Below, piece after piece: positions 1 to 6,794 of a DNA stretch of 11,213 nt. The notes beneath the pieces are model-generated. The model searched no databases and was not told the origin of the DNA. It saw only the letters and a list, made by a program, of their open reading frames with translations. Source of the stretch: Eubacteriaceae bacterium (GTDB lineage Bacteria > Bacillota_A > Clostridia > Eubacteriales > Anaerofustaceae); assembly GCA_031280495.1 (NCBI GenBank), contig JAITGT010000015.1:1-11213 (forward strand). The letters are read 5' to 3'. The position numbers were made by a program, and so were the translations under genes. Numbering within the stretch: position 1 is the stretch's first letter; each line of letters starts with the position of its first letter.

Positions 1-246
1 GCAAAGATCAGGGATCTTGTTTCCGCCTCTGGCGGCGCGCTCAACGCGCCGCCAAAGGCGGGCATGAAGGCAGGCTGGGACTTCGATCCTTCGCCGTACC
101 GCGGCAGGAATGTTGTCGAGCGCTTCTTCGGCCGCATTAAGGAGTTTAGAAGATTTGCGACTAGATACGACAAACTCCTCTCAACCTACGCAATGTTTGC
201 GCATTTGGCCATTATAGTGATTTTTGGAATACGCATAAGGGCCTAA
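1..246 (+). CDS. IS5-family transposase, C-terminal part (truncated by window edge)
   Basis: The frame is open from base 1 to the TAA at 244-246, so the gene enters from the left and only its last 81 residues are visible. The segment RGRNVVERFFGRIKEFRRFA, followed by TRYDK and a hydrophobic tail, is the C-terminal signature of IS5-family DDE transposases of the IS427 type. In these the Glu of the 'ERFFGRIK' motif is the third catalytic acid. The protein would cut and join the ends of its own element. The first two catalytic aspartates lie outside the window. The stop codon is about 18 bp from the inferred element end at 264, a usual spacing for this family. Nothing visible shows inactivation, but the N-terminal part cannot be judged. 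The family call is firm; the subgroup is from memory of the motif. Confidence 0.85.
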   Translation, partial: AKIRDLVSASGGALNAPPKAGMKAGWDFDPSPYRGRNVVERFFGRIKEFRRFATRYDKLLSTYAMFAHLAIIVIFGIRIRA

Positions 247-264
247 TGTTATTAAAACAGACCC
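1..264 (+). mobile_element. Right end of an IS5-type insertion sequence
   Basis: The transposase stop is followed by a short AT-rich tail ending AAAACAGACCC at about 264. Read inward this is GGGTCTGTTTT, a plausible terminal inverted repeat. The next bases, CTAG at 264-267 (or TA at 265-266), fit the short targets used by IS5-type elements. Immediately after, the reading frame of an unrelated IS30-type transposase starts in mid-domain, so the element boundary can be placed within a few bases. The left end and its matching repeat lie outside the window. Confidence 0.6.
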
Positions 265-725
265 TAGTGGAGGGGGTAAGGGGCGGCGACGGATGCGCCC
301 TGCTCGCAATGGCCGAAAGGAAGACCAGGAAATATATAATGAGGCTGCTGCCGGGAAAGGGATCGCAGGCTGCAAAAGACGGCGTTGCCGCCGTCTTTGC
401 GGAATATGGGGCTGCTGCATTCAAGACGCTGACATTCGACAGCGGCAGCGAGTTTGCCGAGATGGCGGGGCTTTGCTCCGGGATCGGGGCAGCCGCATAT
501 TTCACGCACCCGAATTCAAGCTGGGAGAAAGGCACTGTTGAGCGCCGCAACGGGCTCGCAAGGCTGGCGGCGCCAAAGGGCGCGCGCCTTGGCGCGCTGC
601 CCTTTGGTGCAATAGAGGCGGCGGAGCGCGCCATCAACGCGCTGCCCAGGCGCATCCTCGGATACAAGTCGCCAGAGGCGCTCTTCGAGGCGGAGCTGGA
701 CAGGCTCTATGGAGCGCCAGTATAG
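265..725 (+). pseudogene. IS30-family transposase, 5'-truncated by IS5-type insertion
   Basis: The frame encodes about 153 residues related to the C-terminal catalytic half of IS30-family transposases. It starts at LVEG, which in intact relatives follows the first catalytic Asp in a 'GDxVEG' motif. Further on are ALLAMAERKTRKY, then TLTFDSGSEFA (second catalytic Asp), then GTVERRNGL (catalytic Glu; relatives have GTNENTNGL). The end is LPRRILGYKSPEALFEAE, the usual terminal block. The helix-turn-helix N-terminal half and the first Asp are missing because the IS5-type element sits there. An in-frame ATG at 246 belongs to the inserted element and is not the native start. The product cannot be a working transposase. 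The remaining frame is otherwise undamaged, which suggests a fairly recent interruption. Confidence 0.85.
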
Positions 726-747
726 CCCCATCGCCCTCCCCCGCACC

Positions 748-785
748 CCAGCAAGGCCAGCGGCGCCAGCCGCTGGCCTTGCTGG
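748..785. repeat. Perfect 17-bp hairpin
   Basis: The arm CCAGCAAGGCCAGCGGC (748-764) and its exact reverse complement (769-785) are separated by the 4-base loop GCCA. It begins 22 bp after the IS30-type transposase stop codon. No T-run follows on either strand, so it is not a classic intrinsic terminator. It may be a chromosomal palindrome that served as an insertion target, part of an element end, or a dispersed repeat. Confidence 0.85.
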
Positions 786-821
786 CGCATGACTGGGAAG
801 CAGGCGGCGCAAAATATGCCT

Positions 822-835
822 CAGGCAATTGCCTG
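822..835. repeat. 14-bp perfect palindrome
   Basis: CAGGCAATTGCCTG is its own reverse complement. It lies in the short gap between the IS30 relic and the AraC relic. No function can be assigned; it could be chance or a protein-binding site. Confidence 0.4.
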
Positions 836-867
836 CGCTGCCTGCATGCGCTATAGTTGAATAAGTT

Positions 868-1131
868 TTATACATTTCGTTGATTGGCGCAAGGGAAAAA
901 TAATTTGAGTTTTATCTGTAGCGATTCAATTTTCAAGCTAGCTACAAAATAAACTTTAACATTATCTGTAGATTTTATCATTCCAATCTCCCCCAATCCT
1001 AAAAAGTATCGGTCAAAAGGGTTTATCTTTGTGCGAAGAACGACTGGTTTGGGGTCTTTTCGGTATTCACTTGGGGTTATACCATATGTTCCCTTGAAAG
1101 CTCTTGTAAAGGCTTCATGTGATGAAAACCA
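868..1131 (-). pseudogene. AraC-family regulator relic with start of a GyrI-like effector domain
   Basis: Read on the minus strand, the segment WFSSHEAFTRAFKGTYGITP followed by SEYRK is the second helix-turn-helix of AraC-family regulators, where FSS..AFTRAFK is the recognition-helix region. It continues into a linker (PVVLRTKINPFD) and then 'MIKSTDNVKVYF', which resembles the first strand of the GyrI-like small-molecule-binding domain often fused to AraC HTH domains. After about position 946 the likeness ends, and the frame closes at 868 without the roughly 150-residue effector domain. The N-terminal HTH is absent too, because the sequence switches at 1131-1136 to an IS630 transposase on the other strand. 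About 85 residues of a normal 280-300 remain, so the gene is dead. The frame formally stays open to 1371, but that part is antisense of the IS630 relic. Confidence 0.7.
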
Positions 1132-1135
1132 TATG

Positions 1136-1978
1136 CTTAGCCATACATCAGCAAACCGTATTATAAAGCTGTATAAAGAGACTGTCGGCACAGATCCCAG
1201 GCCCCGCTCATACGGCCCGCGCACTGTCATCAGCGACGAGATCCTAGAAAGGATAAAGCAGGAAATTGATGCCGACTCATCAACGACAATTCCTAAAATT
1301 ATGGAGAAATTGCAGCTTTCATGCAGCCGCGACGATGTCCGAAACGCCATCCTCAAAAGGCTTAGGTACACCTTTTAAAAAAAACGCTGGCCGCAGAGGA
1401 ACAGCAGTCGCCCGGCAATACAGAAAAAGGGCTGAATATGTAAAAACTCAAAAATTCATTCCGGCTTCCAAGATTGCTTTTTAGACGAAACTGGAATAAA
1501 CATAGGAATAGTAAAGCAGTACGGATGGGGCAAAGGCAGGGTGAAAGAGCATGTGCCAGACGCGCGCAGGCCCAGAGTGACGCTCATCTCAGCGGTTTCC
1601 CTTGAGGGGTCCCTCGCCCCGTTTATGTTAGAGGGATCGCTTAACGGAGCTATTTTCGCAGACTATGCCGAGAAATTCCTGATGCCCTCGCTGCCAAGGG
1701 GGAGCGTGCTGGCCAGTTTGTCGGCCCGCAAAGCGGCGAGGGCGTGCGCGGCCTTTCTCAAGGCAGGAATCCATGTACTGTATCTTCCCCCATATTCGCC
1801 AGACTTGAACCCGATTGAGATAATGTGGGCAAAACTTAAGGGAATACTCAATGAAGAGAATACAAGGTCCCAGGAAGCCTTGGCAGACGCGGCAGGCTCT
1901 GCGCTTAGGCAAGTCACGCAGGAAGATATGGAGGGCTGGTTTTTGCAGGATGGGTGCACACGTCTAAAATACGCTTAG
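1136..1978 (+). pseudogene. IS630-family transposase relic, frameshifted
   Basis: Similarity starts at LSHTSANRIIKLYKET, the helix-turn-helix of IS630-family transposases, so about the first 35 residues are lost at the junction with the AraC relic. Frame 2 runs to ILKRLRYTF and stops at 1376-1378 beside a run of eight A's (1377-1384). The next piece, KKTLAAEEQ, is in frame 1, and AEYVKTQKFIP is in frame 3. From 1472 frame 2 resumes with DCFLDETGIN (first catalytic Asp), YGWGKGRVKEHVPDARRPRV, FMLEGSLNGAIFADYAEKFL and YLPPYSPDLNPIEIMWAKLK (third catalytic residue), ending at 1978. Where the second Asp should be ('VMDNASFH'-like) the sequence reads GSVLASLSARKA, so that motif is deleted. One shift at the A-run could be programmed, but several shifts plus the lost Asp mark a pseudogene. 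Confidence 0.85.
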
Positions 1979-2117
1979 TTATAATCTCATCGGCACAGGT
2001 GGGGCGGCTAAACAGTGGCTGACGGCCTGCAAGCGAAACTGTGCGAATCGGACGACGGTGTGGGCGGCGAAAGCTCACTATTACGCCATTTCGCAAGCAT
2101 AAAACAATGCAAGGCTT

Positions 2118-2312
2118 GTGCTGAAGCTCTTGACTGAATTGATTGCGAATGTAGGCATTTTGCTCTATGGAATTACGCAGCAATTGCATACTCTATCAGA
2201 ATATGCAATGCATATGTTGACACTTCTTGCTATCGCAATACTTTTATGCTTGCCTGCGCGTGTACTGTGCTGCGCCTTTAGCGTTGTACAGAGAAAACTT
2301 CAAACAAATTAG
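2118..2312 (+). CDS. Possible 64-residue hydrophobic protein, unrecognised
   Basis: A GTG-initiated frame encodes a small hydrophobic protein with one clear candidate membrane segment (MLTLLAIAILLCLPARVLCC) and a weaker one near the N-terminus (LIANVGILLYGI). The stop codon directly abuts a hairpin followed by T-rich sequence, which is the arrangement of a gene with its terminator. Against it: the AAGG upstream of the GTG is only about 3 bases away, no family is recognised, and the surrounding sequence is a decayed region. It may well be chance. The rest of 1979-2442 shows nothing I recognise beyond the hairpin at 2312-2342. Confidence 0.2.
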   Translation: MLKLLTELIANVGILLYGITQQLHTLSEYAMHMLTLLAIAILLCLPARVLCCAFSVVQRKLQTN

Positions 2313-2342
2313 GGCATGCTTCAAAACTAACTGTGAAGCCCC
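2312..2342. terminator. Bulged hairpin, possible terminator
   Basis: GCTTCA (2318-2323) pairs with TGAAGC (2334-2339), and GGG (2312-2314) pairs with CCC (2340-2342) across a 3-base bulge. On the plus strand it is followed by TTGCTTTTTG; on the minus strand by TAATTTGTTTG. It lies about 100 bp downstream of the collagen-like gene (minus strand), so it could end that transcript, or act on the plus strand. Both T-tracts are imperfect. Confidence 0.4.
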
Positions 2343-2442
2343 TTGCTTTTTGCAAACGTGAGCGCTTCATAATGCTATAGTGCAAATGCAAAGCGGCAAA
2401 AGAGACTGAGAGGGCTTTTTTAGCTTTACAGGCAGTGGCTGG

Positions 2443-3432
2443 TTATCCTATTTTTTTAACAATGATGGTAGCGTCACTAAGCGCGATGATGCCTATGCCG
2501 CTCAGCATGACATTGAAGCTAATGGTAGTCGCAGCAGAGATTCTATCAGTAATCGTATTGGATGACAAAAACATGCGGCCCGTTGGAGCGTTTGCGGTAA
2601 AGTTAAACGCTTTATGGCTGCCTGCGACATTCGCGACTGACGGCGTGCTGCTGATTATATCTGTCTCAACCCAAAAGGGCAGTGAGATCTGCACCGCAGC
2701 AACCATGACGTAGTAGCCAATCTCGTATACTCCGGGTTCCATAAGGCTAATAAACTCGTTAGGCAAATTGCCATATAGAATTGCGTTTCCTGAGATGTCA
2801 ACAGAAGGCGAGGACCATCTCACTGCGCCTGACCCAGCAATTGTTTGATCTTGGCTTTGGTGAAAGCGCAAATAATCTGGACTTCCGCTTATTCCGGCGG
2901 CGCCTGTCGGGCCGGCATCTCCTTTGTCGCCTTTATCGCCCTTGGCGCCTGGATCGCCCTTGTCGCCCTTATCTCCCTTGGCGCCCTGGTCGCCTTGAGG
3001 CCCTTGCGACCCTATGCATCCTTTTGAGCCTTGCGGGCCTTGCGGCCCAATTGGGCCGCAAGGCCCTTCCGGGCCGGGATCGCCTGCAACGCCTTGAGGG
3101 CCAATCGAGCCGGGCGGGCCTTCTGCGCCAACATTGCCTTGTGGCCCGCGAGAGCCGGGATCGCCTTTTGGCCCAGCAGGGCCACGTGGCCCTGCCGGGC
3201 CTATTGGCCCGGGGTTTCCTTTTGCGCCAGGCGGGCCCTGGCAGCCTGGATCGCCCTGCGGACCCACATCGCCGCGCACGCCGCGCGGCCCGGCAGGGCC
3301 GATGTCGCCTTTTGGGCCTTGATGCCCCGTCTCCCCGGGCGGACCGGCAATAACAGCGCGCTCGCGGTCGCGCCTGTTATCCGCGCCATGAGCTTTGCAG
3401 GCGCAGCGCTCATTTTTGCATGAATGGCTCAA
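2443..3432 (-). CDS. Collagen-like protein with BclA-type C-terminal domain
   Basis: The 329-residue product has three parts. Residues 1-29 are basic and contain three cysteines (C5, C10, C12). Residues 30-185 are 52 Gly-X-Y triplets without one interruption, including [11 protein letters not shown] repeats near the end. Residues 186-329 form a Ser/Thr- and hydrophobic-rich domain ending ATIIVKKIG, like the trimeric TNF-type domain at the end of BclA exosporium filaments. Family knowledge predicts a homotrimeric, rod-like surface or spore-coat fibre. Three more cysteines lie inside the collagen stretch (C64, C125, C139) and none in the C-terminal domain, so disulfide cross-linking of rods is conceivable. 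No signal peptide, LPXTG anchor or BclA exosporium leader is seen. The start is TTG at 3430-3432, chosen because it is 9 bases after an AAAAGGGG site and no in-frame ATG is near. Spore location is an inference. Confidence 0.85.
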   Translation of the reverse strand: MSHSCKNERCACKAHGADNRRDRERAVIAGPPGETGHQGPKGDIGPAGPRGVRGDVGPQGDPGCQGPPGAKGNPGPIGPAGPRGPAGPKGDPGSRGPQGNVGAEGPPGSIGPQGVAGDPGPEGPCGPIGPQGPQGSKGCIGSQGPQGDQGAKGDKGDKGDPGAKGDKGDKGDAGPTGAAGISGSPDYLRFHQSQDQTIAGSGAVRWSSPSVDISGNAILYGNLPNEFISLMEPGVYEIGYYVMVAAVQISLPFWVETDIISSTPSVANVAGSHKAFNFTANAPTGRMFLSSNTITDRISAATTISFNVMLSGIGIIALSDATIIVKKIG

Positions 3433-3441
3433 TGATCATTT

Positions 3442-3449
3442 CCCCTTTT
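3442..3449 (-). promoter_or_regulatory. Ribosome binding site deciding the TTG start
   Basis: On the minus strand AAAAGGGG ends 9 bases before TTG at 3432. An ATG between them (minus strand, about 3438) opens only a 9-codon frame in another phase, so TTG is the better start for the collagen-like gene. Confidence 0.5.
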
Positions 3450-4228
3450 CTTTGGAGGCACAAACACGGGAACCCATGTACAGTGCCTTTCTATTGCATG
3501 TTACGCCGAAAAGGGAGCAAAGCCCTAAACAGATGCTTCTTTCGTGTTCTTTATCGTTCATAACGACAATTTTGTCTGATTGCTATTCCATTACGGCAGC
3601 CGTTTGGCAATGCGCATGGCAAGCTAAAAAGAGCGCCGCTGCCCTGCAGTTTCGCCTCTGAATGAGCTCGGCAGCGCGTCGCTGCCGAAGCGCTGCCTAT
3701 CAAAATGCCCTGACGAAAAGCCTGCCGGGCGCTGCACCGATACGCTGGCGGCCAGAGGCATGTCTCGCTGGCAGACGAGCGTACAAGAGAAAAGTATAAA
3801 TGGGCAAAATTATATGCAGCTGGACACATTGTGCTGTGCGCGCAATGCTGTGCAGTTGAATCAAGAGCGGCCAAAATTTCAGAGTGGGATGAAGATGGAT
3901 GTGGCTGCATTTTATGCGACTTGGAAAAAAGGCGTTTTAGGTGGCCTGCCGGGAGCTTCAAACCCTCGGCGTGCCGGCCGATGGGGAGTTTCGAACTGTG
4001 CTTGGCGGCGCCGAGAATTGAGCGACATCCGTTGAGTACGCGCTTGCCGAGCAGCAAGTGGCATAGGAAAAAGCAGCGCAATGCACTTGCTTTGCCGATT
4101 GGGGAAGTGTGGCATCGCAAAATACCTCAACCGCATCCGGGCAGAAGCTTGCTATGCGGGGCTTCTTGACACCTTTCTCCTATTGTTAGAATATTTGCCG
4201 AGATGGCCCTGCGCGCCTCGCGTTTTAT
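3450..4228. other. About 780 bp with no recognised gene
   Basis: Open frames exist on both strands (for example minus 3551-4120 and plus 3831-4169), but none has a ribosome site, a recognisable domain or a credible composition. The only structure I can support is the hairpin at 3668-3688. A plus-strand stretch near 4123-4160 reads YLNRIRAEA, vaguely like the helix of an AraC regulator, but with no flanking support. Given the decayed TnpB gene next door, the stretch may be further eroded mobile DNA. Confidence 0.5.
3668..3688. repeat. 9-bp perfect hairpin
   Basis: TCGGCAGCG (3668-3676) and CGCTGCCGA (3680-3688) are exact reverse complements around a 3-base loop. No T-run follows. It lies in the gene-free stretch upstream of the collagen-like gene. 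Function unknown. Confidence 0.6.
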
Positions 4229-5091
4229 TCAGTGCTTGCGCCCGTCGCGCTCAATGTTAGTTGCTGCGTTTGCGTCACTTCCGGGCGCAAATGGCAGGCT
4301 CGCATGAAAGCGGCAGATCTCGCTCAATATCGCGCCACACGCTGAGCATATCTTGCAGGAAGGGCACGCCTTTTCAGCCTTTGCCTTGCTTCGCGAGCTT
4401 GCATGACAGCATGGGGGAAAATATGCCAATCCATTGCCAGCGCCACCCTTCCCGAAAAGCAATGCGCGTCATTGCTTTCGTATCCAAATGTTCAACGCAG
4501 ATCGGCACGCCAATTCCTGCAGCCAGTGAGTTTCTGCCTTGTCCGCAGCAGGCGCATGTTTTCTGGTCAATACTGCAAGAATTTCAGCTAAGCGCATCTT
4601 CTCCGCTGCTTTGATAAACTCTGGCTTTCTTTGGGCTATAGCTATTGGGGCGAGCTAGGATTTCCATGCGGGCTCACTCATTTGGACTTTCCCTTTCCAA
4701 AATGGGAAAACAAAAATCGTATTGGCTGTATACCCAAGTTTTTCTCGCGGTTTCGGCGCCAATGAAATGCCAAAGACAATTTCGGCATTCGACCGAGGCG
4801 AAGCAGTTGCTTTCCTCAACCCATTTTTTACGCTCAAGTATGCGATTTGCGCGCCATCGCCTGCATAATTTTTCAGCAGACAGCCCGCCGGGAAAGTCCA
4901 TTGCTTCATATCCTCCCCTAAGCCCCAAGCCAATCCGCCCGCCGCGGCGCCTTGCCACATGAAATCCCAGGCATAAAAGCGGTCGCTGCGCATCTTGTCC
5001 TGCGCGCTCCAACACTATTGAACCGCGTTAGCTGCTTGCTTTCGGCAGCGCTGGAACCGTCTTCGCAGATGCCCAGCCAAATCATTTTCAT
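4229..5091 (-). pseudogene. tnpB: Decayed tnpB (IS200/IS605-type OrfB) gene
   Basis: No single frame is open, but minus-strand pieces fall in the order of a TnpB protein. They are: MKMIWLGICEDGSSA..ESKQLTRF, like the N-terminal 'YPxxxQ..L' region (from 5091); GLSAEKLCRRW and ERKKWVEESN (about 4810-4910); REKLGYTANTIFVFPFWKGK, like the 'KLGYPRFKSK' block; KPEFIKAAEKMRLAEI (about 4590-4630); ICVEHLDTKAM (4464-4508), matching the RuvC-II 'xVEDLxxKxM' with its Glu; MLSCKLAKQGK; PSCKICSACGAI, the first zinc knuckle; and DANAATNIERDG, the terminal RuvC-III motif with its Asp. The RuvC-I 'GIDLG' motif and the second zinc knuckle CPxCG are lost. The remnant is about 860 bp against a usual 1,100-1,200, with several frameshifts. 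An intact TnpB is an RNA-guided nuclease of IS605-type elements; this one cannot work. The last two motifs are the strongest evidence; the N-terminal pieces are weaker. Confidence 0.65.
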
Positions 5092-5417
5092 GCTGGCAGC
5101 TCAACAATGCGGGCCTCATTTCTATGCTCAATAGCAATCGTTTCTTCTCCTGCAATCTTGGCTAAAAAACAAAAGCATCTGTGCATATCCGATGGCTTCC
5201 CTGGCGATTGGCGGAGGCGCGGCGGTTTCAAGCTGCGCCGCTGGTTTTTCATTCCGGCAAAGCAGTCCTGATTTGACCCGCAAATGCGCCAGAGGCCGCT
5301 GCTCAGGCTGAAAGCATGGTGGGATTGGCTGTTGTCGCTTCGCCACAGCTTCCAACAGCTGCATAGAGGCGCAGGCGGCGTGATTAACGGGCATGGCTCG
5401 CGCAGCTCTTTGGCAGC
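5092..5417. other. Gap downstream of the permease gene, no recognised gene
   Basis: No frame here has a ribosome site or a recognisable motif. Short GC hairpins occur (for example GCGGCG near 5220 pairing with CGCCGC near 5236, and a 5-bp stem near 5414), but none is followed by a T-run. I see no convincing terminator for the ABC operon. Confidence 0.4.
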
Positions 5418-6794
5418 CTACTGCCTCAACCGGATCATTTTGCGGGCGTTCAAGTATGTCACAATAAAGTACCCGCCGTAGATTAATACAAGCAGCCCTC
5501 CTGCAGCCAGGCTTGTCGCGAAAATGTCTATATTGCCCAGCAGCTCTACCAGTTTGCCCATCACTTTGATGGCAATAAAGGAATGGGCGATTGCCAAAGC
5601 CAAAGGAAGCAGAAAGTAAGTCAGTATTTGGGTAAACAGGCTTTGCGACAGCATTTTGGCCGATGCGCCCAGCTTTTCGAGGAGCCTGTAACGCTCCTGA
5701 TTGTCGCTGGACTCGGACAGCTGCGTAATTGCCAGCACACTTGCGCATGTGATCAAGAATACCAATCCAATGTAAAACGACATATATGCGATGGCGACTG
5801 AAGCGGTGGTTTCCTTGGGATGATCGCGCAGGGCAGATGACATAGAGTAGCCCACCGAAATTGCGGAGATGGCTAGAAAGAGCATCAGGCACACGAAGGT
5901 CTGCGACACGAACGCCGTGTGCATTTTGCTGCTGAGCTGTTTTAGCGTGAACATATTCAGCCCACTGAAATAGACGCCTTTAAGTTCGGAGATCAGCCGA
6001 AGCAAAAACCCCGAGAGCGAAAAGAAAAACAGCAGTGTGCCCGCAACGCCCAAGATAACGGCAATCAGCTGCGCAATGCGCTTTGTTGCGTCGAAAAAGC
6101 CGATAAAGCCGGTTGTGAGCATTAAGCGGTACGCAACAGCAAGCATAACCACGCTGATGGCAAACAGGGTGACTGAGATTGGCATAGGGATTTTGTGAAA
6201 TTGAAGCGTCTTTTTTTCCGCGTAGATTAGGTTCAGCAGTTTTTGGCGGTTGATGTTGAGCACATTAAACAGCACCACAATAATAAACGCAATACCGAAA
6301 TTCTGTATGCATTCGCGGACTGCGTCTGCAGAAAACACAAAAGCAAATCGGCTGACGCTCACGCCGAGCAGCCGGGCTGTAACAAGTGCCATGCCTTGAG
6401 AGAGAAATACGCCTAAAAGAATGCCAACGGTGAGGGAATTTAACCCCACCAAAAATGTTTCCACCAGCAGGACGGCGGATATTTTGCCTTTTTTCATGCC
6501 CAATATCATGTAGATTCCCAGCTCTTTTTTGCGTCTGCGAACAAGGAACGCATTGGCGTACACAATGAGGAACCCAAGAATGCCTGCCACAAACCCGGAG
6601 AGCATATCCATTTCTTCCGATATGCCAAGCAATGTCAGTCTTGAGTCCTGAGTCAATTCCATCATAACTGACTGGCTTTCGAGCGAATTGAAGATATAAA
6701 ACAGTGCGACTCCGATCATTATAGTGAGGAAATAAATGCTGTAGTCGCGAAAGCTTTTGCGCACATTGCGAAAGGCCAGCGTGAAGGCACTCAT
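5418..6794 (-). CDS. FtsX-type ABC transporter permease, BceB-like but lacking the large extracellular loop
   Basis: The 458-residue membrane protein begins [20 protein letters not shown], the usual start of BceB/VraG-type permeases, and has the conserved block FLVRRRKKELGIYMILGMKK (84-102) of the FtsX domain. Hydrophobicity suggests ten membrane segments near 18-37, 66-83, 106-130, 160-182, 205-225, 243-264, 294-316, 334-356, 385-406 and 427-448. BceB relatives are about 620-660 residues, with about 200 outside the cell between segments 7 and 8. Here that loop is only some 15-20 residues (around SALRDHPKETTAS), and the text resumes with the normal LAITQLSESSDNQERYRLLE block. It should pair with the ATPase encoded just upstream; their genes overlap by 4 bp (ATGA). 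Family role: protection against cell-wall-active peptides and signalling to the partner kinase. Without the loop its peptide sensing is uncertain. Confidence 0.9.
   Translation of the reverse strand: MSAFTLAFRNVRKSFRDYSIYFLTIMIGVALFYIFNSLESQSVMMELTQDSRLTLLGISEEMDMLSGFVAGILGFLIVYANAFLVRRRKKELGIYMILGMKKGKISAVLLVETFLVGLNSLTVGILLGVFLSQGMALVTARLLGVSVSRFAFVFSADAVRECIQNFGIAFIIVVLFNVLNINRQKLLNLIYAEKKTLQFHKIPMPISVTLFAISVVMLAVAYRLMLTTGFIGFFDATKRIAQLIAVILGVAGTLLFFFSLSGFLLRLISELKGVYFSGLNMFTLKQLSSKMHTAFVSQTFVCLMLFLAISAISVGYSMSSALRDHPKETTASVAIAYMSFYIGLVFLITCASVLAITQLSESSDNQERYRLLEKLGASAKMLSQSLFTQILTYFLLPLALAIAHSFIAIKVMGKLVELLGNIDIFATSLAAGGLLVLIYGGYFIVTYLNARKMIRLRQ

Noticed and set aside
1031..1135. N-terminal extension of the IS630 frame (MRRTTGLGSFRYS...)
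   Set aside because: It is antisense to the AraC relic and has no transposase likeness before LSHTSANR.
2860..3360. Repetitive GC-rich DNA resembling a tandem or CRISPR-like array
   Set aside because: The 9-base periodicity comes from Gly-X-Y codons; there are no fixed-length spacers.
2781..3423. Long plus-strand frames rich in Arg, Ala and Pro
   Set aside because: They are antisense shadows of the Gly-X-Y codon pattern of the collagen-like gene.
3486..3504. Possible sigma-K promoter before the collagen-like gene (CATGCAATA against CATANNNTA on the minus strand)
   Set aside because: The -10 match is one base off, and the expected AC dinucleotide about 17 bases upstream is absent. Too weak to list.
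3960..4000. tRNA-like T-arm (AGTTTCGAACT)
   Set aside because: No acceptor stem, D-arm or anticodon arm could be folded around it.
3551..4120. Minus-strand 189-codon open frame
   Set aside because: No ribosome site, no domain, and a composition like random translation of GC-rich DNA. Length alone does not support it.
4123..4160. AraC-like helix (YLNRIRAEA) on the plus strand
   Set aside because: The likeness is confined to a few residues and no adjoining AraC motif could be found in any frame.
4655..4993. Minus-strand frame first read as a PIG-L-type deacetylase (AGCLLKNYAGDGAQIAYLS)
   Set aside because: The HPDDE metal motif is missing, and adjacent frames fit the N-terminal part of TnpB better in the right order.
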